A DNA stretch of 64,000 nucleotides from NCBI RefSeq assembly GCF_000306945.1, contig NC_018518.1, positions 1,860,001 through 1,924,000 on the forward strand. Reading direction: 5' to 3'. Shown here one piece after another: positions 25,246 through 35,767 of the stretch. The stretch comes from Bordetella pertussis 18323 (GTDB lineage: Bacteria; Pseudomonadota; Gammaproteobacteria; Burkholderiales; Burkholderiaceae_B). Position numbers and translations under genes: made by a program. Each line of letters opens with the position of its first letter. The first letter of the stretch is position 1. The notes below the pieces were generated by a model that was not told the origin of the DNA, searched no databases, and saw nothing but the letters and a program-made list of their open reading frames with translations.

Positions 25246-25545
25246 ATGAATCGAATTGGCGGCGTCGGTATCGCCTGGTACCGAAAAGAGGATTACGAGC
25301 GGGTGCGCGCTATCTCGAACGACGTCCATACATTCCCCGATACCTTCGAGGACTGGGAGAAGCGTGCCGAGGAAAGGAGGGAAGAAATTCTCAAGCTGGG
25401 ACACGTCGTCATCAAGGCATACATCGACCCAGATACATTCCCCGCCTGGTGCCGCGCCAACAGATACAAAGTCGACGCCAAAGGACGTATGGCATTCGCA
25501 TCCGCCGAGGCGCATCGGGTCACGTCGCACGTGCACAAGGACTGA
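25246..25545 (+). CDS. Hypothetical protein, 99 residues
   Basis: Starts at ATG 25246 (MNRIGGVGIAWYRKEDYERV), with GAGAGAAG upstream. Charged and soluble, without membrane segments or signal peptide. The mid-part (EDWEKRAEERREEILKLG) is predicted helical. The end is VTSHVHKD. It resembles small proteins of unknown role found on phage-like or plasmid-like islands, and it sits between an antitoxin-like gene and an integrase remnant. I do not recognise the family. Confidence 0.55.
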   Translation: MNRIGGVGIAWYRKEDYERVRAISNDVHTFPDTFEDWEKRAEERREEILKLGHVVIKAYIDPDTFPAWCRANRYKVDAKGRMAFASAEAHRVTSHVHKD

Positions 25546-25680
25546 TATCGACATCACGCGCCGCCTCCTGCCACTCTGCCAACTCGGCCCAGACGCGGGA
25601 CCAATCGTCACGCAAGGCCTAACGGCGGATCTGCCTGGCGGTGCCCCCCCAAAGCCTCCCGCAGCTGTCCGGCGAAGAGA

Positions 25681-25866
25681 CACGCCCTTTGTGGCGCATC
25701 CGCCATTGGCGGATCAACACAGAGTACAAAACGCTATGCCCACTTGGCCACGGACAGTTTGCGGGATGCGCTGGTGAGAATCGGAGCTACCAAGAGGCCT
25801 GCCCAAAAATCCCCCACCACCAAAACAAAACGGGCCTCGGATTGCTCCGAGACCCGCATGTTTACT

Positions 25867-25872
<6 letters not shown>
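25681..25872 (+). pseudogene. C-terminal remnant of a tyrosine recombinase (integrase) at the tRNA end
   Basis: One frame across 25681-25872 reads GGSTQSTKRYAHLATDSLRD followed by ALVRIGATKRPAQKSP. The pattern T-x-R-Y-A-H-L followed by about 20 residues is the usual C-terminus of phage-type integrases, with the nucleophile Tyr in KRYAHL. The upstream catalytic R-K-H-R residues are not recognisable and there is no start codon, so only a fragment remains. The frame ends inside the 3' end of the tRNA gene, the classic integration site for such elements. 25546-25680 holds no gene I can support. Confidence 0.6.
25822..25856 (-). terminator. Rho-independent terminator after the tRNA / rpoD transcript
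   Basis: On the minus strand, an 11-bp stem (25831-25841 with 25846-25856, one wobble pair) closes a GCAA loop and is followed by TTTTGTTTT (25822-25830). It lies 10 bases beyond the tRNA CCA end, so it would end an rpoD-tRNA transcript. Confidence 0.8.
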
Positions 25873-25945
<73 letters not shown>

Positions 25946-25954
25946 AGGAAATGT

Positions 25955-28237
25955 TTACTGCCCTTCGAGGAAGCTCTTCAGCTTGTCGGCGCGGCTGGGG
26001 TGGCGCAGCTTGCGCAGCGCTTTGGCCTCTATTTGACGGATGCGCTCGCGCGTGACGTCAAACTGCTTGCCCACCTCTTCCAGCGTCTGGTCGGTGCTCA
26101 TTTCGATGCCGAAACGCATGCGCAGCACCTTGGCCTCGCGCGGGGTGAGCGAGTCTAACACTTCTTTGACCACATCGCGCATCGAGCCGTGCAGCGCCGC
26201 GTCGGAAGGCGCCAGGGTGGCGGTGTCTTCGATGAAATCGCCCAGGTGCGAGTCGTCGTCGTCACCGATGGGCGTTTCCATGGAGATCGGCTCCTTGGCG
26301 ATCTTCAGGATCTTGCGGATCTTATCCTCGGGCATGTCCATCTTCTGCGCCAGGGTCGCGGGATCCGGCTCGGCGCCGGTTTCCTGCAGGATCTGGCGGC
26401 TGATCCGGTTCATCTTGTTGATCGTTTCGATCATGTGGACCGGAATCCGGATGGTGCGCGCCTGGTCGGCGATGGAGCGCGTAATGGCCTGGCGGATCCA
26501 CCACGTGGCGTAGGTCGAGAACTTGTAGCCGCGCCGGTATTCGAACTTGTCCACCGCCTTCATCAGGCCGATGTTGCCTTCCTGGATCAGGTCCAGGAAC
26601 TGCAGGCCACGGTTGGTGTACTTCTTGGCGATGGAGATCACCAGGCGCAGGTTGGCCTCGGTCATTTCGCGCTTGGCCTTGCGGGCCTTGGCTTCGCCGG
26701 TGGCCATGCGCTTGTTGACGTCCTTGAGGTCCTTCAGCGGCAGCACGACGCGCGTCTGCAGGTCGATCAGCTTCTGCTGCAGTTCCTGTACGGCCGGGAT
26801 CTGGCGTTCGAGGGTTTCGCTGTAGGCATGGGCGGCGGCGACTTCGTCCAACACCCACTGCAGGTTGGTCTCGTTGCCGGGGAAGGCCTTGAGGAAGTGC
26901 GAACGCGGCATGCCGGCGCGGTCGACGCAGGTATGCAGCACCGCGCGTTCGAGCTGGCGTACTTCCTCGACCTGGGCGCGCAGGGTGTCGGCCAGCTTCT
27001 CGACCATCTTGGCCGTGAAGCGGATGCCCATGAGTTCGGTCTGGATGATGTCCTGGGCCTTGAGATAGGCGTCCGACTTATAGCCTTCCTTCTCATAGGA
27101 CTGGCGCATCTTCTCGAACTGCTTGCTCACCTCGTCGAACTTGGCCAGGGCCTTGACGCGCAGGTCTTCCAGCTGCTTGCTGGACATGCCGCCGGCCGGG
27201 CCGTCATCGCCTTCGTCCTCGTCGGCGGTCACGCCGGCGCCGGCGTATTCCTCGCCGTCTTCGGGGTCGACCAGGCCATCGACCACTTCGTCGATCTGGG
27301 CCTGGCCTTCACGCACGCGCGTGATGTGGGCGAGGATTTCGTTGATGGTGGTGGGACAAGCCGAGATGGCCATCACCATGTGCTTGAGGCCGTCCTCGAT
27401 CCGCTTGGCGATTTCGATTTCGCCTTCGCGGGTGAGCAGCTCGACCGAGCCCATTTCGCGCATGTACATGCGCACGGGGTCGGTGGTCCGGCCGAAGTCG
27501 GAGTCCACGGTGGTGAGGGCAGCCTCGGCCTCGTCCTCGACATCGTCGTCGTTCGAGGCAACCGGCGCGTTCTCGCTCATCAGCAGGGTTTCGGCGTCGG
27601 GGGCCTGGTCATAGACCGCGATCCCCATGTCGCTGAAGGTGCTGATGATGCCGTCGATCGCTTCGGCGTCGACCAGGTCGTCGGGCAGGTGGTCGTTGAT
27701 TTCGCCGTAGGTCAGGTAGCCGCGGTCCTTGCCCAGCTTGATCAGCTGCTTGAGGCGATTGCGGCGCGCTTCGTATTCTTCGGGCGAGACGGGGCCACGG
27801 GCGATCAGATCCTTGGGATCGGCCTTGCCGCGCTTGCCGCCGCGCTTGGGCGGCTTCAGGTCGGGCAGCACTTCGCCTTCGCCGTCCATGGAGTCGTCGA
27901 AAGCATCGCTATCGTTGTTGGCGTTCTTCGCGGGGCGGCCGGGACGGCGGCCGCTGGGCGCCGGACGCGCGGCGCCGACCAGGTCGGCCAGCTTGTCTTC
28001 GGCCTTCTTGGCGCGCGCCTTGGTGGTCTTGGCCGGCTTGTCGGCGGCAGCCGTCTTGGCCGCGACCGTCTTGGTGGCCGTCTTCTTGGCGGCCGTCTTG
28101 GCAGCGGGCTTGGCGACCTTCACCGCAGTCTTGGCAGGGGCCTTTTCCGCCGCCATGCTTGCAGCACGCTTGGCCGTCGTGGATTGGGCAGTTGCCGCAT
28201 CGATTGCAGAGGGGGATTTGCCTGTGGATTTGGTCAT
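25955..28237 (-). CDS. rpoD: Primary RNA polymerase sigma factor (sigma-70)
   Basis: A 760-residue vegetative sigma factor. After an unusual Lys/Ala-rich N-terminal tail (about residues 15-85, repeated AAKT-like units), region 1.1 follows. Region 1.2 is at [20 protein letters not shown], then a long non-conserved insert. Regions 2.1-2.4 include [20 protein letters not shown] and [20 protein letters not shown], and regions 3 and 4 end with [20 protein letters not shown]. Length exceeds E. coli RpoD (613), mostly through the N-terminal extension. Third gene of the rpsU-dnaG-rpoD cluster. Confidence 0.98.
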   Translation of the reverse strand: MTKSTGKSPSAIDAATAQSTTAKRAASMAAEKAPAKTAVKVAKPAAKTAAKKTATKTVAAKTAAADKPAKTTKARAKKAEDKLADLVGAARPAPSGRRPGRPAKNANNDSDAFDDSMDGEGEVLPDLKPPKRGGKRGKADPKDLIARGPVSPEEYEARRNRLKQLIKLGKDRGYLTYGEINDHLPDDLVDAEAIDGIISTFSDMGIAVYDQAPDAETLLMSENAPVASNDDDVEDEAEAALTTVDSDFGRTTDPVRMYMREMGSVELLTREGEIEIAKRIEDGLKHMVMAISACPTTINEILAHITRVREGQAQIDEVVDGLVDPEDGEEYAGAGVTADEDEGDDGPAGGMSSKQLEDLRVKALAKFDEVSKQFEKMRQSYEKEGYKSDAYLKAQDIIQTELMGIRFTAKMVEKLADTLRAQVEEVRQLERAVLHTCVDRAGMPRSHFLKAFPGNETNLQWVLDEVAAAHAYSETLERQIPAVQELQQKLIDLQTRVVLPLKDLKDVNKRMATGEAKARKAKREMTEANLRLVISIAKKYTNRGLQFLDLIQEGNIGLMKAVDKFEYRRGYKFSTYATWWIRQAITRSIADQARTIRIPVHMIETINKMNRISRQILQETGAEPDPATLAQKMDMPEDKIRKILKIAKEPISMETPIGDDDDSHLGDFIEDTATLAPSDAALHGSMRDVVKEVLDSLTPREAKVLRMRFGIEMSTDQTLEEVGKQFDVTRERIRQIEAKALRKLRHPSRADKLKSFLEGQ

Positions 28238-28922
28238 AGTCGCTTCCGTGGTCGTCGCAACCCATTGGGGTCATTGCACCGCATGAACGCGTTTTCGAGC
28301 ATCGCACGAAACACGTTGACATCGGGTAAAACAAGGCCGGTTCGCCGGCACGACGCGCTGCGCTGGTGTCGCAGCCCGGCCCGCCTGCGGGCCGTGGCGC
28401 GTCCTTTCTGGCCCTTGGGCCCAAAGACGCGCCGGTACGCCATGCCACCTGGCGGGCATGCCGGGCAACGCGCGGGGTTGTCTCGCCTGTTACAGGCCTG
28501 GTCAGCTCAATGGGCACTGCCCTTCGCTGCTCTCCAAACACAACACCCGACTGCAATGCCGCGGGACGATGTCCACGCCAGACTGCTTAACCTGCCTCCT
28601 GCTAATACGTTTGTAACATATCAGGGACGGACCTCAGGGCTGCCGCGCCGCAAACCGCAAAAGGCCATGCGCCGGCCCGGCACATGCATGCCGCCACCCG
28701 CCATGACCCTGCGCACCGCGCGTCAGCCGGTACTCGTCCATCCCTGCACACCCGCGCCAGACGCCAAGCGCCCGCTCGCCAGTGCCATGCATTCCATTCA
28801 ATTCGATGCCGCCACTTCCGTCCGCATTCCGCGGGTCAGAAAAACACCCGGCGCGGCACCCGAAGGGCAACACTCAAAACCGCAATTTCGCCTTTAAGCG
28901 AAAACCCTCGATCTTACCGCAA
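28238..28922. other. 685-bp dnaG-rpoD intergenic region
   Basis: No supportable gene on either strand. Only frames lacking start context or family resemblance are seen. The region is long for this operon and probably carries rpoD promoters; the AT-rich stretch near 28600-28622 and the TTGACA at 28316-28321 (plus strand) are the only promoter-like features noticed. Confidence 0.6.
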
Positions 28923-30974
28923 TTACTGTGCCCCGGCATTCTTTAAGACCATGATTCTGCTCGACAGTTCCAGGTAGCGACGGCGCGCCTCGTCGGTCGC
29001 CAGGCCGCTTTCGGCCAGTTTCGCCATTTCGGCGCGAGCCGCGTCGAACTCCATGCGCCGCAGCGCGTCGTCCCATTCGGTCTGCGGGTGCGGCAGGTCT
29101 TCCTGGGCCAGGACATCGGCGCGCAGGCCCTTGAGCACCACGTAGAGATCGGAATCCGGGTCGGCAGCCTCCATCAGCGCGCCCACATGGCGCGCGCCAC
29201 TGGTCTGCGCCAGCAGGATCAGGTCCCTTACCAGTCCTAAATGGGGGCCATGGTCGATAACTTCAAGCTGCTGGTCACCCATGGTATCGACCAGCTCGGG
29301 GTGGGCCAGCAGCAGGCACAGCAGCCGCCTGGCCAGCGACGGCATGGTACGGCGGCCTTCGTAACCACCCGTATCATTGTCGCGGCGCCCCTTCCAGTCG
29401 CCCTTCTTGCCTTTCCAGTCGCCCTTCTTGCCTTTCCAGTCGCCCTTCTTGCCCTTCCAGTCGCCGCCCTGCCTGCCCTTGCGCTCCTGCCAGCCGCCCG
29501 CGGCCGGCATGCTCGGCTCCCCGTCGACGGCGCCAACGGAATAGGCATCGGGTTCGAAGTCGTGCACCGGCTCGAACGCCCAGTCCGGCGGCGCCTCGTC
29601 GGCATGCCCCGGCCCGCCCTCGCGGCCAGCAGCCGGCGCGGACGCCTGGGCCGGCGCGGCGGCCGAAGCGAGCGGCCGGGCGGGTTGCTGGGCCAGCACC
29701 TGGGCCATTTCCTCGGGCGTGAGCTGCACCAGGCGCGCCAGCTCGCGTTCGATCTGCACGCGCAGCGCGCACTCGGGGATGGCGGCCAGCAGCGGCTTGG
29801 CCTCGTGCAGGCAACTGGCCCGCCCCTCGGCCTCGCCCATGGTATGGCGCGAGGCCAGCTCGTCGAGCAGAAAGCGCGACAGCGCCACGGCTTCGCCCAG
29901 GCGGGTACGAAACGCTTCGGCGCCCAGCTCTCGCACATACGAGTCCGGATCGTGCTCGGCAGGCAGGAACAGGAAGCGGATGGCGATATCGTCGCGCAGC
30001 ACCGGCAGGCAGGCCTGCAGGGCCCGCCAGGCGGCACGCCGGCCGGCGGCGTCGCCGTCGAAGCTGAAAATCACCTTGTCGCTGGCGCGCAGCAGCTTCT
30101 TCACATGGTCGGGCGTGGTCGACGTGCCCAGCGTGGCCACCGCGTTGGCGATGCCCTGCAGCGCCAGCCCCACGACGTCCATGTAGCCCTCGACCACCAC
30201 GACCTGGCCCTCCTGGCGTATGGCCAGGCGAGCCTCCCACAGGCCATAGAGTTCATGGCCCTTGGAAAACAGCGGGGTCTCGGGCGAGTTGAGGTATTTG
30301 GGCTCGCCCTTGCCGATGATGCGCCCGCCAAAGCCGATCAGGCTGCCGCGCGCATTGCGGATGGGAAACATCACGCGTTCGCGGAAGCGGTCGTAGCGCC
30401 GCCCGTCCTCCGACTCGATCACCAGGCCGGCTTCCACCAGCACGGGATCCTCGTAGTTGTCGAACACATGGGACAGGCCATGGCGGTCGGTGCCCGACCA
30501 GCCCAGCCCGAAATGGGCGGCGATCTCGCCGGTCAGCCCGCGCTGCTTGAGGTAGGCAATGGCTTGCGGCGAGCCGCGCAACTGGCGCAGGTAGTGCGCC
30601 TGCGCGGCGTCGAGCACCTGCGTATGGCGCGACACCTCGGCCTTGCGGCGGGCCGATTCGGCCTGCTGGCGAGGACTGCGGTTTTCTTCGGGAACCGTGA
30701 GCCCCACGGCGGCCGCCAACGTGCGTACGGCCTCGGGGAAACTCGCGCCCGTATGCTCCATCAGGAAGGTGATGGCACTGCCGTGGGCGCCGCAACCGAA
30801 ACAGTGATAGAACTGCTTGGTCGGACTGACAGTGAACGACGGGCTTTTTTCGTTGTGAAACGGGCAAAGACCAAGCAGGTTGGCCCCACCCTTGCGCAGC
30901 TGCACATATCGCCCGACGACGTCAACGACGTCGACCCGGGCGAGCAAATCCTGGATGAATGATTCTGGAATCAA
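28923..30974 (-). CDS. dnaG: DNA primase
   Basis: A 683-residue primase that makes RNA primers at the replication fork. CHC2 zinc finger C37-H40-C58-C61 (GLCPFHNEKSPSF; FYHCFGCGAHGSA), then the TOPRIM domain (VVVEGYMDVVGLA; FSFDGDAAGRRA) and a C-terminal DnaB-binding region. The start codon is TTG at 30974, giving (M)IPESFIQDLLARVD, which matches the family start. A linker near residue 505-535 contains a repeated GDWKGKK unit (see repeat). Downstream of rpsU, upstream of rpoD. Confidence 0.97.
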   Translation of the reverse strand: MIPESFIQDLLARVDVVDVVGRYVQLRKGGANLLGLCPFHNEKSPSFTVSPTKQFYHCFGCGAHGSAITFLMEHTGASFPEAVRTLAAAVGLTVPEENRSPRQQAESARRKAEVSRHTQVLDAAQAHYLRQLRGSPQAIAYLKQRGLTGEIAAHFGLGWSGTDRHGLSHVFDNYEDPVLVEAGLVIESEDGRRYDRFRERVMFPIRNARGSLIGFGGRIIGKGEPKYLNSPETPLFSKGHELYGLWEARLAIRQEGQVVVVEGYMDVVGLALQGIANAVATLGTSTTPDHVKKLLRASDKVIFSFDGDAAGRRAAWRALQACLPVLRDDIAIRFLFLPAEHDPDSYVRELGAEAFRTRLGEAVALSRFLLDELASRHTMGEAEGRASCLHEAKPLLAAIPECALRVQIERELARLVQLTPEEMAQVLAQQPARPLASAAAPAQASAPAAGREGGPGHADEAPPDWAFEPVHDFEPDAYSVGAVDGEPSMPAAGGWQERKGRQGGDWKGKKGDWKGKKGDWKGKKGDWKGRRDNDTGGYEGRRTMPSLARRLLCLLLAHPELVDTMGDQQLEVIDHGPHLGLVRDLILLAQTSGARHVGALMEAADPDSDLYVVLKGLRADVLAQEDLPHPQTEWDDALRRMEFDAARAEMAKLAESGLATDEARRRYLELSSRIMVLKNAGAQ
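29392..29466. repeat. 21-bp tandem repeat inside dnaG
   Basis: Three near-identical 21-bp units (starting at 29392, 29413 and 29434) and a fourth partial unit, encoding repeats of GDWKGKK in the linker before the C-terminal domain. The units differ by one base at most, so the array is likely to vary in copy number between strains. Confidence 0.9.
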
Positions 30975-30993
30975 TAGATTCGGGAATCAGGCA

Positions 30994-31206
30994 TCAATAC
31001 AGGCGCGGGGGCAGTTGCTGGCTACGAATCCGCTTGTAGTGGCGCTTCACCGCGGCGGCGTGCTTGCGCTTGCGCTCGGCCGTGGGCTTCTCGTAGAACT
31101 CGCGCGAACGCAGTTCGGTGAGCAAGCCGGTTTTCTCGATGGTGCGCTTGAAGCGACGCAGCGCGGCTTCAAACGGTTCGTTTTCCTTCAGTCGAACGAT
31201 AGGCAT
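30994..31206 (-). CDS. rpsU: 30S ribosomal protein S21
   Basis: A 70-residue basic protein: [20 protein letters not shown] at the start, [16 protein letters not shown] and the tail [12 protein letters not shown]. Small-subunit protein involved in mRNA engagement during initiation. ATG 31206. First gene of rpsU-dnaG-rpoD; the 277 bp upstream (31207-31483) hold no gene and should contain the operon promoter. Confidence 0.97.
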   Translation of the reverse strand: MPIVRLKENEPFEAALRRFKRTIEKTGLLTELRSREFYEKPTAERKRKHAAAVKRHYKRIRSQQLPPRLY

Positions 31207-31483
31207 AAAGTGGTTGGCCTTTATGGATAGCAATAAGTGGGTAACGGGTTGACCACTAACCTGGCTTGGCTGCCGCGGCTATGCGCCCATGGCGACAAGC
31301 TAAGACAACTTGCCGCATCAGTAGCACAGCCCAACCAGCGTTTCCCGCCACCCCTGGTATTACCAGGAAACAAGACGCCAGGTTCGGTTTAGCGATAACC
31401 AGCGATTCTAGCACGATTGACGCCATTCTGCCCAGGGGCAGCCCCTGAGGGGCCCTGGCTGGGCGGCCCGGCCGGGCCGCCTT

Positions 31484-32023
31484 CTATTTGTAGCCTTTCC
31501 GGATCCAGGCTTCAAGCTGGTGCGGACGCAGGCTGTCGTAGTCCTCGAATGGCTGGTGGATCCACGGGTTGGTGGGCAATTTGTCGACAAAGTAGTCGGG
31601 CGTGGCCTGCGAATGCCCCTTCCACCACAGCACGGCGCTGCGCAACTCGGAAATGGCGGGGAACTGCTCGCTCAGATGGGTATGCACTTTGTTGAAGGTA
31701 TGGCCGGTATCGACCATGTCGTCCACCAGCAACACCCGCCCGGACAAGGTGCCGCGCGTGATGGTGATGAACTGGGCGATATCCAGGTCGCCCTGCTTGG
31801 TGCCGGCCGCCTCGCGATAGCTGCTGGTGGCCAGAATGCCCAGCGGCACGTCGAAAATCCGGGACATCACATCGCCGACCCGCACGCCGCCGCGCGCCAG
31901 GCACAGGATCTGGTCGAATTGCCAGCCGGACTGGTACACCTGCAGCGCCAGACGCTCGATCAGGCGGTGGTAATCATCCCAGGTCACCCACAAATGGCTA
32001 TCGTCACTGCTCGGCGAGCTCAT
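31484..32023 (-). CDS. Phosphoribosyltransferase family protein
   Basis: A 179-residue PRTase-fold protein. The PRPP-binding motif VLLVDDMVDTGHTF lies near residues 97-110, and LCLARGGVRVGDVMSR near 41-56 forms the other part of the site. It resembles xanthine/hypoxanthine-type PRTases; the position 113 bp downstream of purA suggests purine salvage, but base specificity is unproven. GGAGA precedes ATG 32023. Confidence 0.85.
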   Translation of the reverse strand: MSSPSSDDSHLWVTWDDYHRLIERLALQVYQSGWQFDQILCLARGGVRVGDVMSRIFDVPLGILATSSYREAAGTKQGDLDIAQFITITRGTLSGRVLLVDDMVDTGHTFNKVHTHLSEQFPAISELRSAVLWWKGHSQATPDYFVDKLPTNPWIHQPFEDYDSLRPHQLEAWIRKGYK

Positions 32024-32041
32024 AGGCGGATATCTCCCTGC

Positions 32042-32086
32042 AAAAGAAAATGACAAGGCCGCCTGCGGAACGACCCGCGGCGGCCT
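32042..32086 (-). terminator. Terminator between purA and the phosphoribosyltransferase gene
   Basis: Minus-strand hairpin with AGGCCGCC/GGCGGCCT arms (32056-32063 and 32079-32086) plus inner GCGG/CCGC pairs, followed by TTGTCATTTTCTTTT. It would end the purA transcript, fully or partly. Confidence 0.6.
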
Positions 32087-32136
32087 GGCGAATAATAACC
32101 GAGGCCGCGCCACAACGGGGCGCGGCCCGCGGCGCC

Positions 32137-33504
<1,368 letters not shown>

Positions 33505-33508
33505 TTAG

Positions 33509-34666
33509 TCACAGCGTTCTGACCGTCCAGGCGCCATCCTGCAGCGCCAGCTCGCGATCGCAAACGAATTCGTCCAGGCCCTGCTCGTGACCGGGCAGTA
33601 CCTGAACGACGATTTCGCCCGACCGGCGCAAACGACGCACCGCGTCGGTCAGGGCGGGGTCTTGTCCCCAAGGGGCGCGCACGGCGCGCGCCGGCTCGGC
33701 AGGCGTCAGGCCCGCCGCCAGCTTGCGCAGGTCGAGACTGAAACCGGTGGCCGGACGGGCCCGGCCGAAAGCGCAGCTGACATCGTCGTAGCGGCCGCCG
33801 CGCACCAGCGCGTCGTGCCAGTCTTCGCCGTACACCGCGAAGGTCACGCCGGAGTGATAGCCATATCCGCCGACGTCGGCCAGGTCCACGCTGAGCGTGA
33901 CGCCAGGCATGGCATCGACCAGGGCCTGCAGGGCGTCCAGCGCCTGCGCCATGCCGGGCACCGCCGGCAGCTCGCGCCGCGCCCGGGCGATGATCTCGGG
34001 CCCGCCATACAGCGTGGCCAGCGCCTGCAGCGCGCGCACGGTATCCTCGCCCAGCCCGTCGACACGGCTCGCCAGTTCGGCCAGCCCCGGCACGTCCTTC
34101 TCGCGCAGCAGCGTGCACAGGTCGCCGGCATGGCGCGAGGCCTGCGGGTCGGCGTCGAAAATGGCGCGCATCACACCCGAATGGCACAGGTCCAGGCGGG
34201 CATTGCGCACGCCGGCGGTGGCCAGCGTGTCCATGACCAGCTGGATGATTTCCAGGTCGGCCTCGAAGCCGGCATGGCCGTAGATTTCGGCGCCGATCTG
34301 CAGCAATTCGCGGCTCGACAGCAGGTCGGCCGGACGCGCGTGCAGGACGCTGCCGCAGTAGCACAGGCGCGTCACGCCGGCACGGTTGAGCAGATGGGCG
34401 TCGATGCGCGTGACCTGCGAGGTCATATCCGCGCGTACGCCCAGGGTGCGACCGGACAGCTGGTCGACCAGCTTGCAGGTGCGCAGATTCAGATCGCTGC
34501 CGGTACTCGACAGCAGCGAATCGATGTATTCGACCAGCGGCGGCGCGACCAGCTCGAAACCGTAGGTACGGTAGAGATCGAGCAATTCGCGACGCAGTTC
34601 CTCAATGCGCCGGGCCTCGGCCGGTAGAACGTCGGCAAGGCCTTCGGGCAGCAACCAGTTACCCAT
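33509..34666 (-). CDS. hisZ: ATP phosphoribosyltransferase regulatory subunit
   Basis: A 385-residue class II aminoacyl-tRNA-synthetase-like protein that forms the regulatory part of short-form HisG, the first enzyme of histidine synthesis. [20 protein letters not shown] is the typical HisZ start; motif-2-like residues occur around [12 protein letters not shown] and a motif-3-like GRYDD segment ([14 protein letters not shown]). It differs from the true HisRS encoded at 42866-44161. hisG is not in the window. Confidence 0.93.
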   Translation of the reverse strand: MGNWLLPEGLADVLPAEARRIEELRRELLDLYRTYGFELVAPPLVEYIDSLLSSTGSDLNLRTCKLVDQLSGRTLGVRADMTSQVTRIDAHLLNRAGVTRLCYCGSVLHARPADLLSSRELLQIGAEIYGHAGFEADLEIIQLVMDTLATAGVRNARLDLCHSGVMRAIFDADPQASRHAGDLCTLLREKDVPGLAELASRVDGLGEDTVRALQALATLYGGPEIIARARRELPAVPGMAQALDALQALVDAMPGVTLSVDLADVGGYGYHSGVTFAVYGEDWHDALVRGGRYDDVSCAFGRARPATGFSLDLRKLAAGLTPAEPARAVRAPWGQDPALTDAVRRLRRSGEIVVQVLPGHEQGLDEFVCDRELALQDGAWTVRTL

Positions 34667-34714
34667 GGATTTCTATACCTGAATCACGCCCGGAACATGC
34701 GCGGGCGTTGCCCA

Positions 34715-34753
34715 AACGAAAAACGGCTGAGAGGGCGTAAGCCCGCTCAGCCG
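34715..34753 (-). terminator. Rho-independent terminator after hflX-hflK-hflC
   Basis: Minus strand: a 14-position stem (34723-34736 with 34740-34753; one mismatch) with a short loop, then TTTTTCGTTT. It stands between hflC and hisZ, so hisZ-purA has its own promoter or depends on read-through. Confidence 0.75.
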
Positions 34754-34849
34754 TATGCGGAATGTTTTCTAGCTTACGCGGTATTGTACATGGATCGGCA
34801 CCCTGTTCCTAGGGGTTGTCCCGAACCGCCCTACTTTACCGCGCCGGCG

Positions 34850-35749
34850 TCAATTCGCCGGTGCCGGGGCGCCCGCCGCGCCCTTGCCGGGGTTCTTGAA
34901 GAACTGGAAGAACTCCGACGTCGGATCGACCACCAATACGTCACCGGTTTTGCCGAACGCGGCGCGATAGGCTTCCAGGCTCTTGTAATAGGTGTAGAAC
35001 TCGGTATTGCGGCCGAAGGCCTGGGCGTAGATGCTGCCGGCCTGGGCGTCGCCCTCGCCCATGATGCCCTGGGCGCGCGCATAGGCCTGGGCCACGATGA
35101 CCTCGCGCTGGCGGTCGGCCTCGGCGCGGATCTTCTCGCTTTCGGCCGCGCCGATCGAACGCAGCTCGTTGGCCACGCGGGTGCGCTCGGCTTCCATGCG
35201 GCGATAGACCGACTCGGAAATCTCGGGCGCGAACTCGATGCGGCGCAGGCGCACGTCGACCACCTGCACGCCCAGCGGCTCGGCGCGCTTGACGACGTTG
35301 GTGAGGATTTCGGCCATGACCTTGTCACGCTCGGCCGAGACCACGTCCTTGACCGTGCGCACGTTGACCGCCGCGTTCAGCGCGTCGCGGATCTGCGCCT
35401 GCAGACGCTCCTGGGCGGCGCGCTCGTTGCCGCCGAAGGTCACGTAGTACAGGCGCGGATCGGCGATGCGCCACTTGACGTACGAGTCGATCAGCAGGTT
35501 CTTCTTCTCGGAGGTCTGGATGCGCTCGGCATCGCTGGACTCGATGGTGAGGATGCGCTTGTCCAGCGTGACGACGTTCTGGAACGGCGGCGGCGCCTTG
35601 AAATACAGGCCAGGCTCGCTGATGACCTGGCGCACCTCGCCCAGCGAGAACACCAGGGCGTAGTCGCGCTCGCGGACCACGAAGACGCATGAAGACAGGA
35701 CGGCCAGGACGACGAGCAGTCCGACCAGGATGGGCATGAGACGTTGCAT
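34850..35749 (-). CDS. hflC: FtsH protease regulator HflC
   Basis: A 299-residue SPFH/prohibitin-family membrane protein with an N-terminal anchor (LMPILVGLLVVLAVLSSCVF) and a large periplasmic domain. With HflK it forms a cage around FtsH. Family features: VVRERDYALVFSLGEV, GVQVVDVRLRRIEFAPEISE and the Ala/Glu-rich coiled region. It starts 18 bp after the hflK stop. Confidence 0.97.
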   Translation of the reverse strand: MQRLMPILVGLLVVLAVLSSCVFVVRERDYALVFSLGEVRQVISEPGLYFKAPPPFQNVVTLDKRILTIESSDAERIQTSEKKNLLIDSYVKWRIADPRLYYVTFGGNERAAQERLQAQIRDALNAAVNVRTVKDVVSAERDKVMAEILTNVVKRAEPLGVQVVDVRLRRIEFAPEISESVYRRMEAERTRVANELRSIGAAESEKIRAEADRQREVIVAQAYARAQGIMGEGDAQAGSIYAQAFGRNTEFYTYYKSLEAYRAAFGKTGDVLVVDPTSEFFQFFKNPGKGAAGAPAPAN

Positions 35750-35767
35750 GTTGGGGACTCCTCCGGG

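Noticed and set aside
26189..28897. A 902-codon open frame antisense to rpoD
   Set aside because: High-GC shadow frame: low-complexity composition, no family resemblance, and it lies opposite an unmistakable essential gene.
28238..28922. Small genes in the dnaG-rpoD gap
   Set aside because: Several short frames exist on both strands, but none has a convincing start, codon pattern or recognisable domain.
29392..29466. CRISPR-like array
   Set aside because: Repeats are contiguous with no spacers and lie in frame within dnaG.
33509..34666. Second histidyl-tRNA synthetase
   Set aside because: Sequence and neighbours (purA, hflC) fit HisZ; the true HisRS is at 42866-44161.
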